Notes under the pieces: model-generated
Told to the model about the DNA's origin: nothing
Database searches by the model: none
Seen by the model: only the letters and a program-made list of their open reading frames with translations
Part shown: one piece after another, positions 11,301 to 18,864 of the stretch
Numbering within the stretch: position 1 is the first letter of the stretch
Layout: each line of letters begins with the position of its first letter
Assembly (NCBI RefSeq): GCF_030065545.1
Contig: NZ_JASJNC010000004.1
Coordinates: forward strand, 124,001 to 188,000
Direction of reading: 5' to 3'
DNA: 64,000 nucleotides
Source of the DNA: Marinicella marina
GTDB lineage: Bacteria > Pseudomonadota > Gammaproteobacteria > Xanthomonadales > Marinicellaceae
Made by a program: the position numbers and the translations under genes

Positions 11301-11934
11301 TTTGCCAGTCAATCAATTGGAATCGTCTGAATAAGCTTTGACCGCCCTCTTGGTTTGTTGCTTGCATGATGTGCCTATAAATGTGACGCTCAGCAGCTTC
11401 AATGTCTTTTAAATGCTGATCATCACTGCGATAAAATTGTGACCTATCAGAAAGCCATTGCATCACCATCTCAGGTCGCTGCAGTTCATAACTGACGAAC
11501 AACACCGCCAAGCGCTGCGCCAGTTGCCATTTTTTTCGACTCAATAATGCAGGGTTAACTTGATCAATAAGGTACTTATTGATGGGTTTAATGGCCACAT
11601 CGGCCATCAGTTCTGGTGTTGATAAGAAGGCGTAAATTTTTATGGTCAATTCTGTTTGTGACCACATTGGAACTTCTGCTCGTGCTTCAAATAAATTCAA
11701 ATACTGGCTCAGACCTTTTTCCAAAAAGGGGAACTCTAAATTGGCAGAAATACCTTGTTTTTCAGCCATGAATAACTGCAAATAACGCTGCATGTTGGCG
11801 TTGGGCACAATCACATAACTGGGCACCAATGGATCAGCAGTATGCCTGATTTCTCGCAGCACGTTATCAACCAATTGGCTCGCCAACTGCTCAACTTCGT
11901 GACTGAAATATAGATTGATTGAATGATCAGCCAT
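8350..11934 (-). CDS. recC: Exodeoxyribonuclease V subunit gamma (RecC)
   Basis: Chi-recognition and strand-splitting subunit of RecBCD. The 1194-residue protein starts with the family-typical N-terminus (VEQLASQLVDNVLRE, then VPNANMQRYLQ), contains AFQPDWLFSQ and an inner VPDMDKYRSVIEQVF, and carries the C-terminal VNALAKFLENPVLSFL found in RecC. It is a degenerate helicase-like protein and lacks a Walker A, as expected. Slightly longer than E. coli RecC (about 1122). It is first in the recC-recB-recD operon; in many enterics ptrA separates recC from recB, but here the genes overlap directly. Confidence 0.95.
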   Translation of the reverse strand: MADHSINLYFSHEVEQLASQLVDNVLREIRHTADPLVPSYVIVPNANMQRYLQLFMAEKQGISANLEFPFLEKGLSQYLNLFEARAEVPMWSQTELTIKIYAFLSTPELMADVAIKPINKYLIDQVNPALLSRKKWQLAQRLAVLFVSYELQRPEMVMQWLSDRSQFYRSDDQHLKDIEAAERHIYRHIMQATNQEGGQSLFRRFQLIDWQSTGKINQAMHLFTPTRLSAFHRHVLAHMAQFLPVNLYQLNVCCEYWEDLTTEQEDAWRKRINKQTIHVRDAAGLSLDADAIDGQEVYFELDDEATENPLLKAWAKPGRESLRLFSQLEDDAIHLNVAFQPDWLFSQTPRNQKALHLIQDSILNRSQQKCQLTTQEQLSTLQLAVAPSIHREVQAVYNSVLSNLSTDGNLQLTDIAILVPDMDKYRSVIEQVFAEQDRQHPFNLRYSLIDSSVKTESLYAQAVMGLFEVLEHDFMRAVVLKWLANDCVKAALELTDEALAEWLNWLSGLGIYSHFDQLYETPDAELSRRFTWQQGLKRLRQSLVSDEVMSLTQDTNLIGRLSWLIESMHQWHLKLQQPKIASEWQQLVAQIIDEFITVPEGHYKEEQVRLALDASMDKLVENAGHVAMTLTDIRYFLEQEFIHLSASKGNYLSGGLVCASLQPMRPIPFKVTYILGLDERSFPGELLQETLDLTQRSRRIGDINKIENMNYLFLETLMCTRQKLYLSYVGQDLIKDETILPSSTWQQLHQYTSTMLDEDSLGISSFPVTRIPLDSADLKQPDNDVFQSDWLYNFAPADYQKLQARLTHLSTESDSSNSHKPLISGQNIDVITEKKTAQAVQVNALAKFLENPVLSFLDQAGGSSQLIDDELNIEHEPFALDGLSRYQLFDAAVADYLEALNQQPISLTQAIDAQYQALSRQSQLPIQLFAELDKLYALEADKTFTDLQTELKTLKPLPGPVVFGEGINQLTPAHRLAATTLQADDQLFSLNGCWEGLYTTDGVISHQVVVSSSKASGWSKVLIKPFVYWCMAQLDKQIQVAELFQLRVIFRDKVQKVVLKPWSTGEISFSSQSTIRSYLSDLLQDFSQPSPVNLPFDAIAGLKVTTKDREQLIPYLGPKSTAKTVHAFAYASAELNSHEKTKVQKSYEEKVATWIENHSYYEMLKALELITDTDALGTYRRRLLPLHVMKEAVL

Positions 11935-11945
11935 AGCCAGAGTTA

Positions 11946-11973
11946 AATATAATTAATCATCAATGTAGGACAA
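11946..11973 (-). promoter_or_regulatory. Possible recCBD promoter
   Basis: On the minus strand TTGTCC (11973-11968) and TATATT (11951-11946) are 16 bases apart. If used, transcription would begin about 5 bases before the recC ATG, giving an almost leaderless mRNA; no Shine-Dalgarno sequence is visible before that ATG. Confidence 0.3.
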
Positions 11974-11977
11974 ATAT

Positions 11978-11994
11978 TTCTCAAAACTTGAGAA
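11978..11994. repeat. Short perfect inverted repeat upstream of recC
   Basis: TTCTCAA and TTGAGAA are separated by three bases, a 7-bp perfect dyad just upstream of the possible -35 element of recC. It could be an operator or a weak hairpin after the cyclase gene; there is no U-tract. Confidence 0.35.
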
Positions 11995-12042
11995 TACCCT
12001 GATGAATCACTTTTCTTCATTAAACATCTAAGTGATGCAAAA

Positions 12043-13020
12043 TCAATGCCTGATGGCTTTGATGATTTGGTTGCGACCAGATTTTTTGGCATGGTACATG
12101 GCACTGTCCAATCGATTCAACCACTCTATGATATCTTCATCGGGTTCTTTTTGCGCCACTGACATGGATAAAGTCAAATGGTGTTGCTGCTTGATCTCAC
12201 TGCGACTGAATGCTTGATGTACTTCCAAGGCCAGTTTATAGGCATAATCAAAATCACGGTCTTTGCAGAGTATGGCAAACTCATCACCTCCTATGCGAAA
12301 GAATTGGTCTTCCTTTTTAAGCATGGCAGCTACAAACTCAACCGATTTCTCTAAAACTTGATCGCCCGTGGCGTGGCCAAAATAGTCATTAACCTGCTTG
12401 AAATTATCTAAATCAAACAAAATACCTGACTGCGGTTTATCACTGCCTTTAAGGGCTTCGGTGGCTTGATTAAACGCGCGCCTATTGAGGGTGCCTGTGA
12501 GCACATCTTCGTTGGCAATTTTTCGCAGTCTGATATGCTGTTGTTCCATTTTTGCAGCAAAGAAGTAACAAAAAAAACTGGTAATGAACAAGGTCATACT
12601 GATACTGATGAGTTGTATCAATGGTAAATCACGTATCAAAAATAATATGATTACAGCGGAAATACTCCACATCAAAATACCATGTTTGGGTGGTAATAAA
12701 TAAAATACCAGCGCCACTGATGGATAAGCCCAATAGACTTGAGTGGTTCCTTTGAGGATAATGGTGGCAATGGTACCTATAATTGAGATAATAGCAATGG
12801 CATAAGCAGGCAAATCAGCGTTTCGTGTTTTGTATACCAAGAAAAAAACATACAAACCAAACAACGCCAATATACTATCAAAAACACCCACAATCCATTC
12901 ATCATTGGCAAACCTAATCACAGCAAAAAGGCCCACACATATGGCGTAGGTCATGCTCAAACTCATAACAATGAGCTCTTTACCATCCCTTCGAGTATTT
13001 TTATTATTTATTGGGTTCAT
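12043..13020 (-). CDS. Membrane-bound GGDEF diguanylate cyclase
   Basis: Predicted to make cyclic di-GMP at the inner membrane. Residues 20-155 form about six hydrophobic segments without a recognised sensor family; the GGDEF domain follows from residue 170 (DVLTGTLNRR) with the signature RIGGDEF at 242-248 and a C-terminal AMYHAKKSGRNQ. The inhibitory I-site position (RxxD five residues before GGDEF) reads KKED, so product inhibition may be weak or absent. It ends about 108 bases before recC and is 30 bases downstream of the DUF6165-like gene. The signal sensed is unknown. Confidence 0.9.
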   Translation of the reverse strand: MNPINNKNTRRDGKELIVMSLSMTYAICVGLFAVIRFANDEWIVGVFDSILALFGLYVFFLVYKTRNADLPAYAIAIISIIGTIATIILKGTTQVYWAYPSVALVFYLLPPKHGILMWSISAVIILFLIRDLPLIQLISISMTLFITSFFCYFFAAKMEQQHIRLRKIANEDVLTGTLNRRAFNQATEALKGSDKPQSGILFDLDNFKQVNDYFGHATGDQVLEKSVEFVAAMLKKEDQFFRIGGDEFAILCKDRDFDYAYKLALEVHQAFSRSEIKQQHHLTLSMSVAQKEPDEDIIEWLNRLDSAMYHAKKSGRNQIIKAIRH

Positions 13021-13050
13021 TGTGTGACTCGGTGAACAAGCTAAAATCCA

Positions 13051-13443
13051 TTAATCATAAGATTCATATGATTTTTCTTCCACCAAATCTGAGCCAGTTG
13101 CTAGGTTGATGGCTTTTTTAATGGCCGCACGGTCGTCATTTTGGTAATAAACACTGCGTGCCAGTGCAACAAATTCATCGCCAAAATTATTATTTTTCTC
13201 ATATATCCTGATGTCATCTTCAATTTTCCATAACTTAAGATTGACGTCTTTTAACTGCTGTTTCAATTCGTCAGTTTTACCAGATTTCAAGCCAGTTTTT
13301 AACCAGGTTTCATTCAATAATTGTAGCTCATAGTTAATGTTCTTTAACTTGTCAATATCACTGATTTTGACAGATTTAATCTCTAAAATAGTAATTTTAT
13401 CCAACAGTTCACCCACTGACATTGGTGTGCTCACTAAACTCAT
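13051..13443 (-). CDS. DUF6165-like small cytoplasmic protein
   Basis: A 130-residue soluble protein opening with the strongly patterned SVGELLDKITILEIKSVKI, which I recall from the DUF6165 family; the function is unknown. The rest is charged and helical (EIKSVKISDIDKLKN, LKDVNLKLWKIEDDIR), suggesting a helical hairpin or short coiled coil. In some genomes such proteins lie near glycan or LPS genes, but here the neighbours are a cyclase and a DUF6524-like membrane protein. The ATG at 13443 abuts or overlaps the upstream gene's stop, so the two are probably translated together. Confidence 0.7.
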   Translation of the reverse strand: MSLVSTPMSVGELLDKITILEIKSVKISDIDKLKNINYELQLLNETWLKTGLKSGKTDELKQQLKDVNLKLWKIEDDIRIYEKNNNFGDEFVALARSVYYQNDDRAAIKKAINLATGSDLVEEKSYESYD

Positions 13444-13856
13444 TAATTTGTCTCCACGTCATCTGTATCAAACTGACCGGTGATGCGTTTCTTGAAATGA
13501 GACCAAGAAATACCAATACCCAATACAGTTGAAATTATAAATATCATTATCCAAGAGAGTATGCCAGAGTTGCTTAAGTCCAACCACCCTTGATCGACAA
13601 ATAACCAAATCAAAGTGCCACATAAAGCAAATAAAATGATAATGCCTAGCACCCCCAGCGATTTTACGGTGGCGCTGACATAAAACAAATAACTGGCAAA
13701 AAACAGAATGATGACCAGTATCTTCAGAGGCAGCTGTTCATCTGTAAAAGGCCAGACCCAATGAAACAAAGAATAACCAGAAGGGTTAAATGTGGCAAAC
13801 ACCAAAACCAAGGCAAATAGCCACCGCAATAAAAATCCACTCAAACTCATATACAA
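13443..13856 (-). CDS. DUF6524-like small inner-membrane protein
   Basis: A 137-residue hydrophobic protein with four likely transmembrane helices (around residues 7-25, 44-63, 66-87 and 98-117) and a charged C-terminus. The N-terminal RWLFALVLVFATFNPSGYS followed by HWVWP matches what I remember of DUF6524. No catalytic motif is visible and the function is unknown. It is the first gene of the minus-strand run toward recCBD and is divergent from mltF, whose start lies 96 bases away. Confidence 0.7.
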   Translation of the reverse strand: MYMSLSGFLLRWLFALVLVFATFNPSGYSLFHWVWPFTDEQLPLKILVIILFFASYLFYVSATVKSLGVLGIIILFALCGTLIWLFVDQGWLDLSNSGILSWIMIFIISTVLGIGISWSHFKKRITGQFDTDDVETN

Positions 13857-13952
13857 GCACTTTTTCTTAAAAATGATTTATATTATAAGGTACACTGTTT
13901 ACAGAATCATAGTGCGAGAATAAATTGATAAAACCGAAACAAAAAATTCACC

Positions 13953-15377
13953 TTGGCAGCTAACAATACCAGCAAATTTAATTTTTTCATTCAACACAAA
14001 AAGGTTTTTCTGTGGGTGTTTGCCCTGTTGCTGACTTTTTCCATCATCAGCCCTTGGGTCATGCGCAGCACCTGGGATTTAATTCAAAAGCGTGGCGAAA
14101 TACTGTATGGAACACGCACCTCATTGTTGTCTTATTTTAAGTCAGGCGAGACTATCATTGGTTACGAATACCAACTATTAAAAGCATTTGCAGATGAAAA
14201 TAACCTAATCGTTAAACCCATACTTTTTAATAACAATGGTGACATGTTCGACGCCCTAGATACTGGAGCCATTGATGTGGCTGGTGGCCATTTAACGATC
14301 ACCAAACAACGGGCAGAAAAATACCAATTCACTGACCCAATCAGCGAAACAGCCATCGACCTGGTAACACACTTCAATCACAGGAATGCTCAAGATATCA
14401 GAGAGTTCGAGGACAAGTCAGGTATGCTGATCGCCAACAGTTCTTATGCAGAATTATTGGATGAGCTGGACGGTTTCAAGCCAGTTGATTTGGTCACATC
14501 AAACGACATATCCTTGTTCGAGCTGATCAGAAAAGTCAACAGTAAAGACATTGACTACACTTTCGGAGACTCTGAAATAATCAATATTTATCAATACTTT
14601 ATACCCGGAATTTATCAAACCATTCAACTCTCAGAGCCAAAAGATACGGCCATGTTAATGAGAAAATATCGCAGCTCAGAATTAAAGCTTAATTTAGATC
14701 AATTCATAGAAAAAGCCAAAACATCTGGTTTGTTGCAACAACTGAAAGATGAAATTCTGCTGCACTTGCCTGATATAGATTCAGCCAATACCGTTACTTT
14801 TTTTGATAAATTACAAACCACTTGGCCTGAAATAGAAGACTTGGTTTATGAAGTGGCTGATAAATATCAGTTTGACCGTGCTTTGTTAGCTGCCATCAGT
14901 TACCAAGAGTCTCATTGGGAGATTGATGCAGAATCTTTCACAGGGGTCAAAGGACTCATGATGTTGACTGCCTCAGCTGCCAAGGATATGAATATTGAGG
15001 ACCGTACTGACCCCAGACAAAGCCTAGCCGGAGGGGTTAAATACTTCAGACACATGAAAAGGAAAATGCCTGAGCGGATAGCCGAACCGCACAGAACATT
15101 TTTCGCTCTGGCTGCATACAACGTAGGGTTTGGACATTTAGAAGATGCCAGGATATTGACACAAAGAGCTGGTATGGATCCAGATAATTGGTTCGAAGTA
15201 GAATCATTTTTACCCAAACTCAACAACCCAAGCATAGCCCATGAGTTGCGCTACGGTAATGCCGATGGCGCCACAGCGGTTATTTACGTCAACAACATCA
15301 TGACTTACCAACAACTGATGAACTGGAAAATCAATAAAGAACAGAAATCGGAATACACCACCAACGGAATTCTGTGA
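13953..15377 (+). CDS. mltF: Membrane-bound lytic murein transglycosylase F
   Basis: Cleaves the MurNAc-GlcNAc bond of peptidoglycan, leaving 1,6-anhydroMurNAc ends. A transmembrane anchor covers residues 16-36, a periplasmic solute-binding-like (SBP_bac_3) domain about 45-270, and the SLT domain about 290-450. The catalytic glutamate is E319 in AISYQESHW, followed by GVKGLMMLT and later AAYNVGFGH. The start is a TTG at 13953, chosen because later ATGs would remove the membrane anchor. It complements the recycling genes anmK (16.3 kb) and amgK/murU (34.5 kb). Confidence 0.93.
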   Translation: MAANNTSKFNFFIQHKKVFLWVFALLLTFSIISPWVMRSTWDLIQKRGEILYGTRTSLLSYFKSGETIIGYEYQLLKAFADENNLIVKPILFNNNGDMFDALDTGAIDVAGGHLTITKQRAEKYQFTDPISETAIDLVTHFNHRNAQDIREFEDKSGMLIANSSYAELLDELDGFKPVDLVTSNDISLFELIRKVNSKDIDYTFGDSEIINIYQYFIPGIYQTIQLSEPKDTAMLMRKYRSSELKLNLDQFIEKAKTSGLLQQLKDEILLHLPDIDSANTVTFFDKLQTTWPEIEDLVYEVADKYQFDRALLAAISYQESHWEIDAESFTGVKGLMMLTASAAKDMNIEDRTDPRQSLAGGVKYFRHMKRKMPERIAEPHRTFFALAAYNVGFGHLEDARILTQRAGMDPDNWFEVESFLPKLNNPSIAHELRYGNADGATAVIYVNNIMTYQQLMNWKINKEQKSEYTTNGIL

Positions 15378-15427
15378 TTCAGGTCACAGAATATTAAACA
15401 GTGAAGTAGAATTCACAAAATGCTACA

Positions 15428-15456
15428 ATTATGTAGTGAACACTCAATGTTATAAT
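15428..15456 (+). promoter_or_regulatory. Extended -10 promoter candidate for the PP2C gene
   Basis: TGTTATAAT at 15448-15456 is an extended -10 with a consensus TATAAT; the -35 position (15428-15433, ATTATG) is poor. It lies about 100 bases upstream of the phosphatase ATG. No clear terminator for mltF is visible in the gap. Confidence 0.35.
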
Positions 15457-15558
15457 AATCAACAATTTATACTGAAATGCTCAGCTCATTTTTTGGCTGC
15501 TGATGAAAAAGGATTAATGATCACTGCAAAAAGCCTCTATTGAAACTCAAAACCATCT

Positions 15559-16266
15559 ATGAATATTATTTTAGGACATACTTCTCACTCTGGAATCAAA
15601 CGAGACCACAATGAGGACACATATGGCATAGACCTTGAGCATGGTTTGTTTTTGGTTGCCGATGGCATGGGTGGACACGATCATGGCGAAATTGCCAGTG
15701 CTTTAGCCAGAGACAATATCCTGAGCTCTATCAAAAATGATACCCCTATCAGGCAAGCCATATTAGATGCCAACCAAGAAATCATCAACAGCTCATTAGA
15801 AAAGCCGGGTGACTTACCCATGGGAACCACCATTGCTATTTTGAAAGTAAATAACGATGAATTTGAGTGCGCGTGGGTAGGTGATTCTCGGGTATACAAA
15901 TTCACCAATAACCAACTGCAGCCCATCAGTTCGGACCATTCTTATGTCCAAGAACTGGTCGACCAAGAACTGATTACTGCCTCTCAAGCACGGTCTCACC
16001 CGCACCGCAATGTTGTAACCCAAGCATTAGGCGTGACTGACAACAGTGAGATTAAAATATCTTTAGATCATGGCAACATCAACCCAGGAGATAAATTTCT
16101 GATTTGTTCTGATGGATTGACTGAAGAGGTAGATGATGAACGCATCGCTCAAATCATCAGTAAGTCACTCTCACCGAAAGAAATTGGTGACCAACTGATG
16201 GTACAAGCTTTAGAGAATGGTGGCTCTGACAACATCACTGCAATTGTTTTAGAATTTGTTAATTAA
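15559..16266 (+). CDS. PP2C-family serine/threonine protein phosphatase (Stp1-like)
   Basis: Metal-dependent phosphatase removing phosphate from Ser/Thr residues. All usual motifs are present in 235 residues: RDHNED at 15-20, ADGMGGH at 34-40, the ATTIAILKV-like strand (MGTTIAIL), WVGDSRVY, the LICSDGLTEEV box and the final GGSDNITAIVLEF. The protein is a soluble catalytic domain only, typical of bacterial Stp/PrpC. Such genes often sit beside a Hanks-type kinase, but none is present in this window. No strong Shine-Dalgarno precedes the ATG. It converges with anmK, leaving a 7-base gap. Confidence 0.92.
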   Translation: MNIILGHTSHSGIKRDHNEDTYGIDLEHGLFLVADGMGGHDHGEIASALARDNILSSIKNDTPIRQAILDANQEIINSSLEKPGDLPMGTTIAILKVNNDEFECAWVGDSRVYKFTNNQLQPISSDHSYVQELVDQELITASQARSHPHRNVVTQALGVTDNSEIKISLDHGNINPGDKFLICSDGLTEEVDDERIAQIISKSLSPKEIGDQLMVQALENGGSDNITAIVLEFVN

Positions 16267-16273
16267 CAGAAAC

Positions 16274-17368
16274 TTAGACAGCATAGCTGCGACCGTACAG
16301 CAACACTTCACTGACACCTGTGATGGACCTCAGATCCAACTTTTCCCCAAGCACGAACTGGTGTGCCATCCATGCCATAAGCAGCGCTTCAACATAATCT
16401 GGATTGATGCCAAAGGCTTGACTGGACTTGACTTGTGATGCATTATTTTGACGCAAATGTTCCATCATAAACGTATTGTGCACGCCACCACCACAAACCA
16501 CGATGACATCAGCGGGTGTTTCAAGCTGGGCCAATCCCAAGCCAATTGAGTCAACCGTAAGCTGTAACAGCGTCCTTTGCACATCGGCGGCCTTGACATT
16601 GAATCGACACAACTGCTGTTCAAGCCACTTCAGATTAAACAATTCTCGGCCAGTACTCTTGGGAAACGGCTCGCTGAAAAACGGTTCTGATAGCAGGCTT
16701 TTTAATAAACCCTCATGCACTTTTCCAGTTTTTGCCCATTGGCCAGAATGATCGAATTCAAGACCTTTGTTTTGTTTAATCCACTCATCCATCAAACAAC
16801 TGGCAGGACCAGTATCAAAGCCCAAAACTGCGCCTTTGGACAGACTGGTTATGTTGGCGATGCCACCCAAATTAAGCACCACAGTATGGCCTACATCTGC
16901 AGCGAACAGATGTTGGTGCAAGGCCGGTGCCAGGGGTGCACCCTGCCCACCAAAAGCCATATCAAGACTTCTGAAATCAGCGACAGTTTGAATTTGTGTC
17001 ATTTGTGCACAGACTGCGGCGGAGCCAATCTGCATGGTATAACCCCTGCACGATTTTGTGGGCGGTTGGTGAAAGATGGTTTGGCCGTGCAAACCAATCG
17101 CTTTTATTTCATTGTGAATTATGTCTTGCTTATTGATGAAGTCATTGATGGCATCAGCATAAACCATGCCCAGTTCGGTATCTAACTGACTTAATTCAGC
17201 AATGGTTATAGGCTGATTAGCAATGACATGAAGAATTTTGGCTCTGATGGCATCAGAATAGCGGTAAAAACCAGCTGCAAGTACCTTAATTTCAGCACCA
17301 ATCTCAGCATAAACCACATCCACTCCATCACAGGATGTGCCTGACATCACGCCAATAAAGCGCATCAA
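16274..17368 (-). CDS. anmK: Anhydro-N-acetylmuramic acid kinase
   Basis: Opens and phosphorylates 1,6-anhydroMurNAc to MurNAc-6-phosphate in cell-wall recycling. The N-terminal ATPase motif GVMSGTSCDGVDVVYAEI lies near residues 6-23, followed by GLHGQTIFHQP, VVLNLGGIANIT, GFDTGPAS and VVCGGGVHN, all typical of AnmK. Length (364) is normal. The stop of the M23 peptidase gene overlaps its ATG by 4 nt, so the two are co-translated. The order tyrS / M23 peptidase / anmK is, as I recall, common in gammaproteobacteria such as Pseudomonas. Confidence 0.95.
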   Translation of the reverse strand: MMRFIGVMSGTSCDGVDVVYAEIGAEIKVLAAGFYRYSDAIRAKILHVIANQPITIAELSQLDTELGMVYADAINDFINKQDIIHNEIKAIGLHGQTIFHQPPTKSCRGYTMQIGSAAVCAQMTQIQTVADFRSLDMAFGGQGAPLAPALHQHLFAADVGHTVVLNLGGIANITSLSKGAVLGFDTGPASCLMDEWIKQNKGLEFDHSGQWAKTGKVHEGLLKSLLSEPFFSEPFPKSTGRELFNLKWLEQQLCRFNVKAADVQRTLLQLTVDSIGLGLAQLETPADVIVVCGGGVHNTFMMEHLRQNNASQVKSSQAFGINPDYVEALLMAWMAHQFVLGEKLDLRSITGVSEVLLYGRSYAV

Positions 17369-18741
17369 TTCATTGCCACCAATTGCTCTTTGAGGTCGCT
17401 GAGTCTAGAAAGCAGTGGTGTTGAGTAAGTCAAGAATTCAGGCATGACTGTATCTGGCAAGGGTTTAGATTTTGGCAATGAAACGGTTCTGGGGTTGCGG
17501 TGAACACCGTTATAAATGAATTCATAGTGTAAATGCGCGCCTGTGACCATGCCAGTGGCACCGACATAACCAATGGTTTGTCCTTGTTTCACTTTTTGAC
17601 CTTTCTTCACGGCACGCTTAGAAAAGTGCAGGTATTTGGTGATGATGCCATTGGGGTGCTGGATAAAGACATAATTACCGTTGTATTTATTGTACCCTGA
17701 GCGCGTCACGCGGCCATTGCCGGCAGCATAAACGGGTGTCCCAACTGGTGCACTGTAGTCTATGCCGCGATGGGCTTTGACCCGTTTGGTTACCGGGTGT
17801 AACCTTTTGGGATTAAAATTAGAACTGATGTATGAAAAATTCAAAGGTGCCCGCAGGAAGGCTTTCTTCATGGCGCGTCCATCGGCAGCGTAATAACTGC
17901 CCTCACCGTCTTCATGTTCATAATAAACAGCCTCAAACTTAGTGCCTTGATTGGTGAAGCTCGCTGCGAGTATTTTACCGTCTGTTAGGTATTCGCCGTC
18001 TTTGTAGATTTTTTCATAGATTACGCTGAAAGCGTCTCCTGATCTGATTTCCAACACAAAGTCAATGTCCCAGCTGAAGATATTTGCCAACTGCATCACC
18101 ATGTTGTCGGTTAAGCCGGCGGCTTTACCCGCACCGAACAGTGAGTTTTGAATGGTCCCTTCAGCGCTGACCAAACGAATTTGCTGGTCATGTTGAATCA
18201 ACTCAGTTGAAATTTGATCCATGTCATTGTGAATAACTAATTCTTCAAAGGGTGAAGACTGGTAGCGCAGTTGAACCAAATCCCCTGCTTGGTTCATGGT
18301 AAAGCTTATGTCGTTACCTGGCATCACTTTGACCAGTTTTTTACTGTCTTCATTGAAGTGAGCAATTTTTAACAGCAAGCCTTGGGAAAGACCCAAATCT
18401 GTAAATATACCTGATAAAGTTTGGCCTTTTTTAACCGTCACAACTTTATTAATGAATTGTTCAGAACCAATCAAACCACTTTCAGCAAAACTCATCAATG
18501 GCGTTGGCGGAATGGGAACCATTTGACTTTGTCTGACACTGTCAAAATCTATGTTGGTGTGTGCATCGGCATCAACAGAAATAATATCAGTGATCGCATA
18601 TAAAACAAACAACACCGCAAGCACCGCCAAGACTTTTTTTGGCGTGGTCAGTGATGTCAGGAAATTCTTGATTTGTGGGTATTGTATCGACAGCTTTTTA
18701 GTCTGCGAGTTTTTACGTATGGCTTGGGCTTTGATAGGCAA
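17365..18741 (-). CDS. M23-family peptidoglycan DD-endopeptidase
   Basis: Predicted to cut peptide cross-links in the periplasm. A cytoplasmic stretch is followed by one transmembrane segment near residues 37-54, a LysM/OapA-like domain with VTVKKGQTLSGIF near residue 105, a middle domain, and a C-terminal lysostaphin-type domain. Zinc ligands are visible in HRGIDYSAPVGTP and in the HLHYE motif near the end. The only plausible start is a TTG at 18741: an in-frame stop lies 15 bases upstream and the next methionine comes after the membrane anchor. MepM/YebA-like in architecture (458 residues). Confidence 0.9.
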   Translation of the reverse strand: MPIKAQAIRKNSQTKKLSIQYPQIKNFLTSLTTPKKVLAVLAVLFVLYAITDIISVDADAHTNIDFDSVRQSQMVPIPPTPLMSFAESGLIGSEQFINKVVTVKKGQTLSGIFTDLGLSQGLLLKIAHFNEDSKKLVKVMPGNDISFTMNQAGDLVQLRYQSSPFEELVIHNDMDQISTELIQHDQQIRLVSAEGTIQNSLFGAGKAAGLTDNMVMQLANIFSWDIDFVLEIRSGDAFSVIYEKIYKDGEYLTDGKILAASFTNQGTKFEAVYYEHEDGEGSYYAADGRAMKKAFLRAPLNFSYISSNFNPKRLHPVTKRVKAHRGIDYSAPVGTPVYAAGNGRVTRSGYNKYNGNYVFIQHPNGIITKYLHFSKRAVKKGQKVKQGQTIGYVGATGMVTGAHLHYEFIYNGVHRNPRTVSLPKSKPLPDTVMPEFLTYSTPLLSRLSDLKEQLVAMN

Positions 18742-18864
18742 ATTCCACTGTCTTTAGTCAATTGAATGAAATTATAGATTATTTTTACCCGCATTGGTTC
18801 AATTGAGGTTCTAAAAATCAGCTTATTTCTGTAGAATTAACCCCTTTTTAACGAAACCATCAAA

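Noticed and set aside
2856-11934. recCBD as part of a dedicated defence island
   Set aside because: RecBCD does degrade foreign linear DNA, but it is core machinery and no restriction, Abi, toxin or CRISPR genes lie near it.
13051-13856. The two small coupled genes as a toxin-antitoxin pair
   Set aside because: Size and membrane content could suggest it, but both match conserved domain families without known toxin links and there is no autoregulatory operator.
16715-17185. 156-codon plus-strand frame inside anmK
   Set aside because: Antisense to a strongly supported gene; its residue mix (many H, F, T) is that of a shadow frame.
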